Positions 50,987 through 59,831 of a stretch of DNA of 64,000 nucleotides are shown here, piece after piece (position 1 is the stretch's first letter; each line of letters opens with the position of its first letter). The DNA is taken from NCBI RefSeq assembly GCF_015594925.2, contig NZ_CP087590.1, forward strand, positions 620,001-684,000, read 5' to 3'. Below the pieces are notes generated by a model. That model saw nothing but the letters and a program-made list of their open reading frames with translations. It ran no database searches and was not told the DNA's origin. The DNA is from Vibrio sp. VB16. Lineage in GTDB: Bacteria > Pseudomonadota > Gammaproteobacteria > Enterobacterales > Vibrionaceae. A program made the translations under genes and the position numbers.

Positions 50987-52279
50987 GTGCAAAAGCGTTT
51001 TATTGATGGCTCGACCCTGTATCGACAACACCGTTTTACATTGCCGCTGAATTATCAAGATGGTGAAGGTGAACAAATACAGGTGTTCGCCCGTGAGCTT
51101 GTTGAATTAGCCAAAGATAGCCACGATCTTCCTTGGTTGGTTTACTTTCAAGGTGGCCCTGGTTTTCCGTCACCACGGGTAAGCAGTGAGTCGGGTTGGT
51201 TAAAACGAGCACTTCAAGACTATCGCGTTCTTTTGTTAGATCAGCGAGGTACAGGTAACAGCTCAGTGGTTAACCAAGAATCACTCGCACACCTGTCTGC
51301 TGAGAAGCAGGCCGAATACCTTTCTCACTTTAGAGCGGATAATATCGTGCGCGACGCAGAAGCGATTCGTGAACAGTTTGGTATCGAACAATGGGCCACG
51401 CTAGGGCAGAGCTTTGGTGGTTTCTGTACGCTGTCTTACTTATCGTTATTTCCACAAAGCTTATTACGTTGTTACGTGACAGGCGGCATTCCTTCGATTT
51501 ATCGACATGCCGATGATGTTTATATGGCGACCTATAAGCGGGTAATGGATAAGAATAACGCGTTCTTTGCTCAGTTCCCGCAAGCACAAGACATGTGCAG
51601 TGATATAGCCCAGTACTTACTTGAAAACCGAGTGACACTACCGAATGGTCAACACTTTACCGTTGAACAATTTCAGTTGATTGGTATTAATCTGGGGCGT
51701 GGAGGGGCAAACCTGCCGCTCTATTATACGCTAGAAAGTGCCTTTATTGAGGTGAACGGCGACAAACAACTAAGCTACGGATTTTTGAGCCAAATGCAGC
51801 AAGAGCAGAGCTATCTCACCAACCCTATCTACGCTATTTTGCATGAATCTATCTACTGCCAAGGCTTTGCATCAAACTGGTCAGCGCATCGGGTTCGTGA
51901 ACATTATTCTCAATTTAACTATCGAATAGGGGATAGGTTCTGGTTCACAGGGGAAATGGTATACCCATGGATGTTCCGTCAGCTAAAGACATTAGAACCG
52001 CTGCGTGAAGCGGCAAATAGGTTAGCAGAGAAAGAAAACTGGGGAGATCTGTACAACGCTGAGACGTTGAGTAAAAACAGAGTACCGATCGCTTGTGCTG
52101 CCTATGCCGATGACATGTACGTTGAGCTTGATTACACCCGCGAGACATTGGAGAATATTCCGATGTCTAAGGTATGGATTACCAATGAATATGAACATAA
52201 CGGTCTCGGTGTCGATGGTGAAAAGATCCTGGACCGTTTAGTGATGATGGCGAATGCGTTAGATAACCTACCCAAATAG
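50987..52279 (+). CDS. Proline iminopeptidase-like alpha/beta hydrolase (S33 family)
   Basis: 430 residues, the length of the large Aeromonas-type prolyl aminopeptidases. VYFQGGPGFPSPR holds the HGGPG-like oxyanion region, LLDQRGTGNSS follows, and the nucleophile serine is in LGQSFGGFC. The acid and His are expected near AYADDMY and NEYEHNGLG. It removes N-terminal proline from peptides in the cytoplasm; no signal peptide is seen. The start is GTG at 50987 after AAGGACACCTGA. Confidence 0.88.
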   Translation: MQKRFIDGSTLYRQHRFTLPLNYQDGEGEQIQVFARELVELAKDSHDLPWLVYFQGGPGFPSPRVSSESGWLKRALQDYRVLLLDQRGTGNSSVVNQESLAHLSAEKQAEYLSHFRADNIVRDAEAIREQFGIEQWATLGQSFGGFCTLSYLSLFPQSLLRCYVTGGIPSIYRHADDVYMATYKRVMDKNNAFFAQFPQAQDMCSDIAQYLLENRVTLPNGQHFTVEQFQLIGINLGRGGANLPLYYTLESAFIEVNGDKQLSYGFLSQMQQEQSYLTNPIYAILHESIYCQGFASNWSAHRVREHYSQFNYRIGDRFWFTGEMVYPWMFRQLKTLEPLREAANRLAEKENWGDLYNAETLSKNRVPIACAAYADDMYVELDYTRETLENIPMSKVWITNEYEHNGLGVDGEKILDRLVMMANALDNLPK

Positions 52280-52318
52280 CCCACGAATTTTCAAGAATAA
52301 AGCCCAACGGGGAAAAGT

Positions 52319-52492
52319 ATGACAAAGAAAGTAGTGCAGTTCGAATACGAGAAAGAGACAAAGAATAGTGTTCGCTATAAGGAAGTTCCTGATGAAGGAA
52401 CTGCGCCTATTCTGGGTTCTCTGTATGTTCAGAAATGGTTTGCTGGTAATTGCAAATCGTTAGAGATAACCATTGATAAAAAAGATGACTGA
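52319..52492 (+). CDS. Small conserved-looking protein (57 residues), unknown function
   Basis: ATG at 52319 follows CGGGGAAAAGT. The peptide begins MTKKVVQFEYEKETKNSVRY and continues with KEVPDEGTAPILGSLYVQKWFAG, a short beta-rich fold; one cysteine is present (GNCKSLEI). The pattern of an opening strand, YKEV, and LGSLYVQK resembles small proteins of similar length in phages and various bacteria whose function is unknown. It is 39 bases after the peptidase gene, on the same strand, so cotranscription is possible. Confidence 0.7.
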   Translation: MTKKVVQFEYEKETKNSVRYKEVPDEGTAPILGSLYVQKWFAGNCKSLEITIDKKDD

Positions 52493-52601
52493 CAATCAAT
52501 AAGGGAAGGTACACGGGCGTTTTACGATCCGGAAGTACTTTCCCTTATTCAAACTAGAACCGTTGCTTCTTAGTTGTCACCGCTTGCTGGCAATAAAGTG
52601 T

Positions 52602-54230
52602 TTATGCTTGACGGTTCTTAAGCATATCCAGTGCAACTGCTTCTGCGATTTTGATACCATCAATACCGGCAGATAAAATGCCACCAGCGTAGCCAGCACC
52701 TTCACCACCTGGATACAAACCGTGAGTATTAATGCTTTGGAAATCAGCACCCCGTTTAATTTGGACCGGAGATGAAGTACGCGTTTCAACACCTGTTAAC
52801 ATTGCGTCTTTACTATCAAACCCACGAATTTTCTTAGCAAATGCAGGCAGAGCCTCGCGAATCGCGTCAATGGCAAAGTCTGGTAACGCATCGCTTAGAT
52901 CCGTCATTTTTACGTTCGGCTTATAGGATGGTTCAATCGCTTCAAAAGGCAGGCCCTGACCAGCCGCTAAGAAGTCACCCACCATTTGTGCCGGGGCGTC
53001 GTAGTTACTTCCGCCCATCACATAGGCGTTACGTTCAAGCTTACGTTGCAATGCCACACCCTGTAGAGGATCGTTGTTAAAATCTTCTGGAGAAATGCCC
53101 ACCACAATTGCGCTGTTTGCATTGCGTTCGCTACGAGAGTATTGGCTCATACCATTCGTCACAACCGCATGCTCTTCCGATGTCGCAGCAACCACAACGC
53201 CACCGGGACACATACAGAAGCTATATACCGAACGACCATTTTTGCAATGATGCACAAGCTTGTAATCTGCGGCCCCTAGAATGGGATGCCCAGCATTTTT
53301 GCCAAACCGAGCTTGGTCAATCATCGCTTGTTTGTGTTCGATACGAAACCCGATCGAGAAAGACTGCGCTTCCATATGCACACCTTTATCATGCAGCATC
53401 TGGAACGTATCACGGGCACTATGACCGATAGCCGCTACAACATGTCTACTGTTGATCACTTCGCCGCCGTTTAGCTTCACACCCGTCACATGTTGACCGT
53501 CACCAGTGCCTTCAATGTTTATCTCTTCTACGCGTGTTTCAAAGCGAATTTCACCACCGAGTTCAATGATGTTAGTGCGCATTTTCTCGACCATGGTCAC
53601 CAATTTGTAGGTACCAATATGCGGTTTGCTTACATAAATAATTTCTTCTGGTGCACCAGCAAGAACAAATTCGTTTTTAACTTTTAGGCCAAGAAAGCCG
53701 GGATCTTTTACTTGGCTATATAGTTTGCCGTCAGAAAACGTACCCGCGCCACCTTCACCAAATTGAACATTAGATTCTGTATTCAATTCGCTAGTACGCC
53801 AAAAACGGAAGGTGTCTTTCGCACGCTCGTGTACGGATTTGCCGCGCTCCAATACAATAGGCTTAAAGCCCATTTGAGCCAAGATTAACGCCACAAATAA
53901 ACCACATGGGCCCATTCCGATCACGATAGGACGTTCAGTTAAATCAGCGGGTGCGCTAGCAACATATTTGTATTCGGTATCGGGAGAGACTCGCACGTTT
54001 TGATTTTGCTCAAATCTTGTTAATAGCTGTGCTTCGTCCACCTCTTTTAGCGTTACATCTAAGGTGTAAATTAGGGTGATTTGATTCTTTTTTCGTGCGT
54101 CATAACCACGTTTAAATACATGGATATCAACCAGCTGTTGCTCAGATATAGACAGCGTCTCTAAAACATAATCTTGTAACGCATTTTCACTGTGATCCAG
54201 CGGTAATTTTACTTGGTTGAGACGTATCAT
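52602..54230 (-). CDS. FAD-dependent dehydrogenase of unknown substrate (COG2509 family)
   Basis: 542 residues. An N-terminal domain of about 90 residues precedes the FAD-binding Rossmann motif IVIGMGPCGLFVALILAQMG; then VQFGEGGAGTFSDGKLYSQ and GPEAPAQ-like PAQMVGDFLAAGQ. The C-terminal end GYAGGILSAGIDGIKIAEAVA is the second FAD contact. The family is widespread but its substrate is unknown. It is the last leftward gene before the aldolase gene; the 110-base gap between them suggests separate expression. Confidence 0.88.
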   Translation of the reverse strand: MIRLNQVKLPLDHSENALQDYVLETLSISEQQLVDIHVFKRGYDARKKNQITLIYTLDVTLKEVDEAQLLTRFEQNQNVRVSPDTEYKYVASAPADLTERPIVIGMGPCGLFVALILAQMGFKPIVLERGKSVHERAKDTFRFWRTSELNTESNVQFGEGGAGTFSDGKLYSQVKDPGFLGLKVKNEFVLAGAPEEIIYVSKPHIGTYKLVTMVEKMRTNIIELGGEIRFETRVEEINIEGTGDGQHVTGVKLNGGEVINSRHVVAAIGHSARDTFQMLHDKGVHMEAQSFSIGFRIEHKQAMIDQARFGKNAGHPILGAADYKLVHHCKNGRSVYSFCMCPGGVVVAATSEEHAVVTNGMSQYSRSERNANSAIVVGISPEDFNNDPLQGVALQRKLERNAYVMGGSNYDAPAQMVGDFLAAGQGLPFEAIEPSYKPNVKMTDLSDALPDFAIDAIREALPAFAKKIRGFDSKDAMLTGVETRTSSPVQIKRGADFQSINTHGLYPGGEGAGYAGGILSAGIDGIKIAEAVALDMLKNRQA

Positions 54231-54339
54231 GATTCACCTGATAATTGGCCGAAAAAATAATCGCGTAGTCTACGTGATCTCTCTCAAAAATGTAATAAAC
54301 ATTATCACGCGAAAACAACAGCTCTTAGATAACACGTCA

Positions 54340-54990
54340 CTATTTTTTAGGCGGTTGACCATATGTTTTAAATTTTTCCTGCATCAGTGTCATCTCATTT
54401 CTGTCTAGGATCACAGGGGTACCAAAGCTTGAGGCAATACAATGGATCTTGGCGCAGTGCTCAATCTCTTCAGCAATTTGGAATGCGGCGTCTAGGGTTC
54501 CAGAACCGGTAAGTAAACCGTGATTGGCCAACAAGACGGCTCGACGATCTTGCATCGCTTCAAAAGCAGACTCTGCCAGTTCCTGAGTACCAAAAGTTTG
54601 GTATTGCGCGCAACGAACATCATAGCCTGAAAAAGCGACCAGATAATTTGAAGCGGGTAGAGGCTGTCTCAAGGTTGCAATGGCAGTACAGTAAGTGGAG
54701 TGAGTGTGAACCACGGCATTGATATCTTCTCGGCGATCATAGAATATTTTATGCATACCCCATTCGCTTGATGGTTTGCGAATCGAATCAATACAGTTTC
54801 CATCCATGTCCATGATAACGACATCTTCTGGTTTGGCTGCAAAGTAATCCACACCGCTTGGGCTGATTGCGATTAAATTTTGCTCTCTGTTATATATCGA
54901 AACATTGCCGCCGGTACCAACGGTAAGGTTATGGTTTACGAGCTTTTTGCATGTTTCGACAATGTCGATTCTCTCTTTTTCAAGTAGCAT
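54340..54990 (-). CDS. Class II aldolase (fuculose-phosphate aldolase/Ald2-like)
   Basis: 216 residues of the FucA/AraD zinc aldolase fold. The zinc ligands are HTHS in AVVHTHSTYCTAIA and His in LLANHGLLTGSG; the phosphate-binding glycines lie in GTGGNVSIY and the conserved SPSG follows. FucA cleaves L-fuculose-1-phosphate to DHAP and lactaldehyde. Linked to mtnA, as here, homologues (Ald2 of the DHAP shunt, DrdA) split 5-methylthioribulose-1-phosphate or 5-deoxyribulose-1-phosphate to DHAP and an aldehyde. With a purine nucleoside phosphorylase upstream, ribulose-1-phosphate (giving glycolaldehyde) is also possible. Confidence 0.88.
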   Translation of the reverse strand: MLLEKERIDIVETCKKLVNHNLTVGTGGNVSIYNREQNLIAISPSGVDYFAAKPEDVVIMDMDGNCIDSIRKPSSEWGMHKIFYDRREDINAVVHTHSTYCTAIATLRQPLPASNYLVAFSGYDVRCAQYQTFGTQELAESAFEAMQDRRAVLLANHGLLTGSGTLDAAFQIAEEIEHCAKIHCIASSFGTPVILDRNEMTLMQEKFKTYGQPPKK

Positions 54991-55059
54991 GTTTTTTTCC
55001 TATACTGGCGTTTGTTGATCTTTCGAGGTTATTTGGCAGTGATGAAATAAATTAAAAGG

Positions 55060-55092
55060 GTGCTGATAAGTGGATTAACGGCTTATCAACAC
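55060..55092 (-). terminator. Hairpin between mtnA and the aldolase gene
   Basis: GTGCTGATAAG and CTTATCAACAC pair with one G-U. On the minus strand CCCTTTTAATT follows. It may partially terminate mtnA transcripts and so reduce aldolase expression. Confidence 0.55.
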
Positions 55093-55120
55093 CGAAGGGA
55101 AAGATGAATTGGACGACGTA

Positions 55121-56218
55121 TTATTTGTCCATGATATCGGCAAACATCGCCTTTAAAGCTTCGTTATTGGCTTTGCATACGCCCTTTTCGGTAATCAAAC
55201 CGGTGACCATTTCTGCCGGTGTTACATCGAAGGCATAGTTGCCACATTCTGTACCTGTCGGCGCAGTATCGACAAAGCTGCGCTGCCCATTTGCGTCAAT
55301 ACCTTGCACATGAGATTGTTCTTTACCATTGCGCTGCTCGATCGGAATTTCTTTTACTCCGTCCCATACGCTAGGATCGATAGTTGGTGATGGCAGTGCC
55401 ACATAGAAAGGTACATTATTGGCCTGTGCAGCGAGTGCTTTTAGGTAGGTACCGATTTTATTGCAGACATCACCGCGAGCCGTCACTCGGTCAGTACCCA
55501 CAATGACCATATCCACTTCACCATGTTGCATTAGATGCCCACCGGCATTGTCGGCAATTAGGGTATGCGGGACGCCGTGACCACCCAGTTCAAAAGAGGT
55601 CAACGCACCTTGGTTTCTTGGGCGAGTTTCGTCAACCCACACATGGATATTAATACCTTCATCATGCGCTAAGTACATTGGTGCTAATGCCGTACCCCAA
55701 TCGACGGTTGCGAGCCAACCTGCATTGCAATGGGTCAGGATGTTAACGGCTTCTCCGGGGGCTTTATTTGCGGCGAGTTCGCGGATGATCTCTAAACCGT
55801 GTAGGCCAATGCTGTGGTTTATTTCCGCGTCCTCATCACAGATGATGGCGGATTCTTCATAGGCCACTTGTACACGATCCTGCGGGGGAGTTTGTCGTAA
55901 ACGCTGGCAGATGCGGTCCAGTGCCCATTGTAGATTAATCGCGGTCGGACGAGTTTTTACCAACGTTTGATAGGCGGATTCTATCGCCTTATCACTGCTA
56001 TCGACAGACATGGCAAAGGCCATACCGTAAGCGCCCACACAACCGATCAAAGGTGCGCCACGTACTTTCATCGAAATAATGGCCTCTGCGGCTTGCTCCA
56101 TAGTGGAAAGCGTTAGAATTTCAAACTCATAAGGTAATTTTTCTTGATTAAAGATATGGATATTTTTGTTATCCGTTGCTTGCCAAATAGAGCGATAATG
56201 TTTGCCGTCAATTTTCAT
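55121..56218 (-). CDS. mtnA: S-methyl-5-thioribose-1-phosphate isomerase family protein
   Basis: An aldose-ketose isomerase of 365 residues related to eIF2B-alpha and to archaeal ribose-1,5-bisphosphate isomerase. The substrate arginines are in KVRGAPLIGCVGAYG, the catalytic cysteine in ILTHCNAGWLA and the catalytic aspartate in VIVGTDRV. It converts methylthioribose-1-phosphate (or 5-deoxyribose-1-phosphate, and in some cases ribose-1-phosphate) to the 1-phosphoketose. None of the other methionine-salvage genes (mtnB, mtnC, mtnD) and no mtnK kinase is here. Thus its substrate probably comes from the phosphorylase gene upstream, and its product goes to the class II aldolase. Confidence 0.94.
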   Translation of the reverse strand: MKIDGKHYRSIWQATDNKNIHIFNQEKLPYEFEILTLSTMEQAAEAIISMKVRGAPLIGCVGAYGMAFAMSVDSSDKAIESAYQTLVKTRPTAINLQWALDRICQRLRQTPPQDRVQVAYEESAIICDEDAEINHSIGLHGLEIIRELAANKAPGEAVNILTHCNAGWLATVDWGTALAPMYLAHDEGINIHVWVDETRPRNQGALTSFELGGHGVPHTLIADNAGGHLMQHGEVDMVIVGTDRVTARGDVCNKIGTYLKALAAQANNVPFYVALPSPTIDPSVWDGVKEIPIEQRNGKEQSHVQGIDANGQRSFVDTAPTGTECGNYAFDVTPAEMVTGLITEKGVCKANNEALKAMFADIMDK

Positions 56219-56338
56219 ATTATTTATTTAACCTAATCTAATCTGTGGAGAGTCACCAAAGGCATTCACTCTGGTGATCTCTGGAATGTATTAATAGCCA
56301 TTGGACCTATTAATAGATGGCGCCGTCTATGAGCGCAC

Positions 56339-57046
56339 TTAAAGCTCGATTGCCGTGTCGAGTGCCAGTTCAATCATTTGATGAAGCGACAATTCACGTT
56401 CTTCAATTGTGAGCATGCCACCATTTTTAATGTGATCGGTTGTGGTCAATATGCCTAATGCGTTGGCACCGAGTTCCGAAGCGACGGCATAGAGTCCTGC
56501 CACTTCCATCTCGACACCGATGATGCCGTATGTTTCGAGTACTTCGAAAATATCTGGATTTGGACCGTAGAAAAGGTCACAAGTGAATAGGTTACCCACT
56601 TTGACGTTTAGCTCTTGTTTACGTGCCGTATTTACGGCGGTTTCTAGTAAGTGGTAGTCAGCGAGTGCCGCAAAGTCGTGCCCTTTGAATCGTTCGCGGT
56701 TGGCTTTAGAGTCTGTGCTTGCACCCATTGCAATGACAATATCCATTAATTGGATATCATCTCTGACTGAGCCACAAGAGCCGATACGGATTAAATTCTT
56801 AACACCAAAATCTTTTATTAATTCATAGGCATACATAGAAATTGAAGGAATGCCCATGCCATGAGACATGACGGATAAACGTTTCCCTTTATACATGCCG
56901 GTATAACCCAGCATGTTGCGTACTTTGTTTACCTCAACAGCATCTGTTAGGTAGGTTTCTGCAATGTACTTCGCTCGGAGAGGGTCGCCAGGCATGATGA
57001 CTGTTTCTGCAAAATCATTAGGGTTGGCTTTAATTGCTAGCGCCAT
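56339..57046 (-). CDS. deoD: Purine-nucleoside phosphorylase, DeoD type
   Basis: A hexameric phosphorylase of 235 residues that splits purine (deoxy)nucleosides into base and (deoxy)ribose-1-phosphate. ETVIMPGDPLRAKYIAETYL, MGIPSISMYAYEL and the general acid Asp in LTTTDHIKNG are typical. It is separated from the usual deoCABD operon and instead leads mtnA and the aldolase. DeoD-type enzymes accept adenosine and, more slowly, 5'-deoxy or methylthio analogues. The divergent nucleoside transporter gene and a CRP-like site upstream suggest induction by nucleosides without glucose. Confidence 0.95.
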   Translation of the reverse strand: MALAIKANPNDFAETVIMPGDPLRAKYIAETYLTDAVEVNKVRNMLGYTGMYKGKRLSVMSHGMGIPSISMYAYELIKDFGVKNLIRIGSCGSVRDDIQLMDIVIAMGASTDSKANRERFKGHDFAALADYHLLETAVNTARKQELNVKVGNLFTCDLFYGPNPDIFEVLETYGIIGVEMEVAGLYAVASELGANALGILTTTDHIKNGGMLTIEERELSLHQMIELALDTAIEL

Positions 57047-57102
57047 ATTTTTTCACCTTATATACGTTGTTTTCTCCATTGTTAAATTTAGTGACAGTTA
57101 GT

Positions 57103-57122
57103 TTAGTGACCTATATCACATC
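57103..57122. promoter_or_regulatory. CRP-like site in the deoD-nupC divergent region
   Basis: AGTGA-CCTATA-TCACA at 57105-57120 follows the CRP consensus TGTGA-N6-TCACA with one change. Its position 59 bases upstream of the deoD start fits activation of the deoD-mtnA-aldolase unit. Confidence 0.65.
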
Positions 57123-57203
57123 TAAAACTGGAATAGATACTGGTAGGTATCTCGTTATCTGTATGAGTTGAAATTATAATTTTGTTACTTTAAAAGCGAG
57201 ATA

Positions 57204-57224
57204 TTGTTATCTTTTGGATAACAA
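57204..57224. promoter_or_regulatory. Inverted-repeat operator in the deoD-nupC divergent region
   Basis: TTGTTATC and GATAACAA are perfect complements separated by five bases. The layout suits a dimeric repressor that senses nucleosides or a sugar phosphate. No regulator gene lies close by. Confidence 0.55.
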
Positions 57225-57334
57225 GCTATTGGTGTGAGATTAAAGGGTAGCAAAATGAGCTATTCATCACGTAATTATTCATGCTAGTTATGAGAAAGTC
57301 ATCTCCAGTATGAACCTAATTAATGGAAAAAATT

Positions 57335-58603
57335 ATGGAACTCGTTATTAGTATTGTAGGAATTTTCGCCCTGTTTGGTGTCGCTTATTTGTTGTCTGAG
57401 AATAAGAAGGCCATCAACTTTAGAACGGTTGGATTCGCATTTGGCATCCAATTAGCCCTTGGTGGTCTTATCTTGTACTCATCGATTGGGCAAGACATCA
57501 TTTTGTCTATGGCCAACGGCGTCTCTGCGGTGATTGGTTACAGTAATGATGGGATAAGCTTTCTATTTGGTGGGCTTGTTAGCGACAAAATGTACGAACT
57601 GTTTGGTAGTGGCGGTTTTGTTATTGCCTTTAAAGTGTTGCCAATTATTGTGTTCTTTTCTTCTTTATCCGCCGTACTGTACCACCTTGGCATTATGCAG
57701 TTTATCGTCAAATGGATAGGTGGAGCACTGCAAAAACTTCTTAAAACCAGCAAAGCTGAGTCAATGTCTGCCACCGCAAACATTTTCTTAGGAGTGACAG
57801 AGGCCCCTCTTCTTATTAAACCCTATTTGCCTACTATGACACGCTCAGAGCTATTCGCGGTAATGTGTGGTGGTTTAGCCTCTATCGCAGGCACCATGTT
57901 AGCGAGCTATGCACAGCTTGGTGTGAGAATGGAATATCTGTTAGCCGCTTCTTTTATGGCGGCACCGGGTGGATTGCTATTTGCAAAAATACTGATACCT
58001 GAAACAGACAAAGTAAATGATGTAAACCCAGAGAAAGCAGAAGAAAATCAGACGTTAAATATCATTGATGCTGCGGCGACAGGCGCTTCTAACGGCGTGA
58101 AGTTGGCGATCGAAGTGGGTGGTATGTTGCTAGCATTTGTTGGTTTAGTCGCATTATTAAATGGATTATTAGGCGGAGCGGGCAGTTGGGTTGGGTTTGA
58201 TAACCTAAGCCTGCAATTGATCTTGGGTTATCTGTTTTCTCCTATCGCGTGGTTGATGGGGGTACCTTGGAATGAGGCGACGCTAGCCGGTTCATTCATT
58301 GGTCAAAAAATAGTAATTAATGAATTTTTTGCCTACATTAACTTAGCACCTTATCTGAGTGGCGACGCCATCGTCGGGGCAACGGGTATGCCGATGACGG
58401 AGCGTACCCAGGTGATCATCTCCTTCGCATTATGTGGTTTTGCTAACATAGGAACGGTAGCAATAGCCATTGGTGGGATTGGTGGAATGATCGCAGAGCG
58501 TCGTTCAGAAATAGCCTCTTTAGGTTTTAAGGCGCTTGCTGCGGGTATTTTGTCGAACCTAATGGGGGCGACGATAGCCGGAATATTTTTTGGCCTAGGT
58601 TAA
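57335..58603 (+). CDS. nupC: Concentrative nucleoside transporter NupC family
   Basis: A sodium- or proton-driven nucleoside importer in the inner membrane. 422 residues, very like the structurally known V. cholerae CNT: LLSENKKAINFRTVGFAFGIQ, SNDGISFLFGGLV, NIFLGVTEAPLLIKPY (nucleoside contacts), FAVMCGGLASIAGTMLA and a C-terminal ISFALCGFANIGT. The ATG at 57335 (MELVISIVG) aligns with the V. cholerae start; GGAAAAAATT stands before it. The ATG at 57323 is less likely. It leads add and xapX. Confidence 0.94.
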   Translation: MELVISIVGIFALFGVAYLLSENKKAINFRTVGFAFGIQLALGGLILYSSIGQDIILSMANGVSAVIGYSNDGISFLFGGLVSDKMYELFGSGGFVIAFKVLPIIVFFSSLSAVLYHLGIMQFIVKWIGGALQKLLKTSKAESMSATANIFLGVTEAPLLIKPYLPTMTRSELFAVMCGGLASIAGTMLASYAQLGVRMEYLLAASFMAAPGGLLFAKILIPETDKVNDVNPEKAEENQTLNIIDAAATGASNGVKLAIEVGGMLLAFVGLVALLNGLLGGAGSWVGFDNLSLQLILGYLFSPIAWLMGVPWNEATLAGSFIGQKIVINEFFAYINLAPYLSGDAIVGATGMPMTERTQVIISFALCGFANIGTVAIAIGGIGGMIAERRSEIASLGFKALAAGILSNLMGATIAGIFFGLG

Positions 58604-58664
58604 CCAAATAAATAACTAGAATGAAATTGTCTGATTAACGTTAAATGAAATTAGAGGTCAAATT

Positions 58665-59816
58665 ATGGATAAGAAACTTCCAAAAGTCGTGCTTCATGAG
58701 CATATTGAAGGCACAGTGACACCAGAAATGGCGCTTGTTTTAGCGGAAAAATACAGTGTCATCTTGCCAGCGAACTTTATTTACCAAGAGGGTAAATATA
58801 ACCGTAGTGAATTTCCAAATGGTCGTTACAATTATAATGAATCTGATTTTGGTGCCTTTGTTACCACCTATGATACCGTCGCGGCTCTAGTGCGGGCACC
58901 AGAAGATTACTATTTGATTGTTAAGGACTATCTTTCTCGTAATGCTGAAAAAGGCTTGGTCTACTGCGAGATTATTACATCAGCATTCCATCTGTGTTAC
59001 ACCGAACAAGAGGATGGTTCAGGTGAACTCGATAGCGAGAAATATCATCAAATCATGGACGCCGTAGAACGTGCAATTGCCGAGGTAAAAGCATCATATG
59101 GTACTGAAACTCGACTACAAGCGTGTGGGGTTCGACACTTGAGCCTAGAGCACCTTAATTTGAGTACAGATTTTATCCAACAGCAACCAAGATCGGTTAT
59201 CACTGGCTTTAATATTGCGGGCAATGAATTGGCGGGGACGTTTTCTGATTTTACTTATGTACATGAGTTGGTCGATCAAATTCCATTGGATAAATCTTAT
59301 CATGCAGGTGAAATATGCGGGCCAGACAGTATTCGCCAGGCACTAAAATATGGAGCAAAACGTATCGGTCACGGTATCGCGGCGATCAAAGATGAAGCAT
59401 TAATAGAAACGCTTATTCGTGACAATATCACCTTGGAGATTGCCCCTACCAGTAATCGTATTTTGGTCTCTGAACTGAATCAGTCACTTGAGCATCATCC
59501 GCTGCGTAAGTTGTATGAAAAAGGCGTACGTCTTTCTATTAATACCGATGATGCCGGGTTATTTGGAACCGACATTGGTAAGGAATACCATATTGCAGAA
59601 ACACAATTTGGTTTCACAAAAGTCGAATTGTTAGATGTCACCTTATGTGCACTTGAAGCGGCATTTGTAGAGGATGAGGTAAGGGATACGCTGATTGAGC
59701 AGACTTATCGAGAAATGAAGGAACAAGATTGGCAGGATCTTACGGCTCTCTGTACAGCGTTACCACAAGGTGCATTACAGAAACGTCTGGCTAATCGTCT
59801 TCAGTTCCGCCCCTAA
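58665..59816 (+). CDS. add: Adenosine deaminase-family protein
   Basis: A zinc hydrolase of the adenosine/adenine/AMP deaminase family, 383 residues. The N-terminal metal motif is LHEHIEGTV where most adenosine deaminases have HxHLDG; Glu at that place is more usual in adenine deaminases. Other signatures are YHAGE (catalytic Glu), RIGHGIAA and INTDDAG. An insert with YKYNRSEFPNGRYN-like sequence near residue 45 is also unusual. Linkage to nupC and deoD supports a purine-nucleoside substrate, adenosine or an analogue such as 5'-deoxyadenosine. AGAGGTCAAATT precedes the ATG. Confidence 0.85.
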   Translation: MDKKLPKVVLHEHIEGTVTPEMALVLAEKYSVILPANFIYQEGKYNRSEFPNGRYNYNESDFGAFVTTYDTVAALVRAPEDYYLIVKDYLSRNAEKGLVYCEIITSAFHLCYTEQEDGSGELDSEKYHQIMDAVERAIAEVKASYGTETRLQACGVRHLSLEHLNLSTDFIQQQPRSVITGFNIAGNELAGTFSDFTYVHELVDQIPLDKSYHAGEICGPDSIRQALKYGAKRIGHGIAAIKDEALIETLIRDNITLEIAPTSNRILVSELNQSLEHHPLRKLYEKGVRLSINTDDAGLFGTDIGKEYHIAETQFGFTKVELLDVTLCALEAAFVEDEVRDTLIEQTYREMKEQDWQDLTALCTALPQGALQKRLANRLQFRP

Positions 59817-59831
59817 GGATAGGAGTTTATT

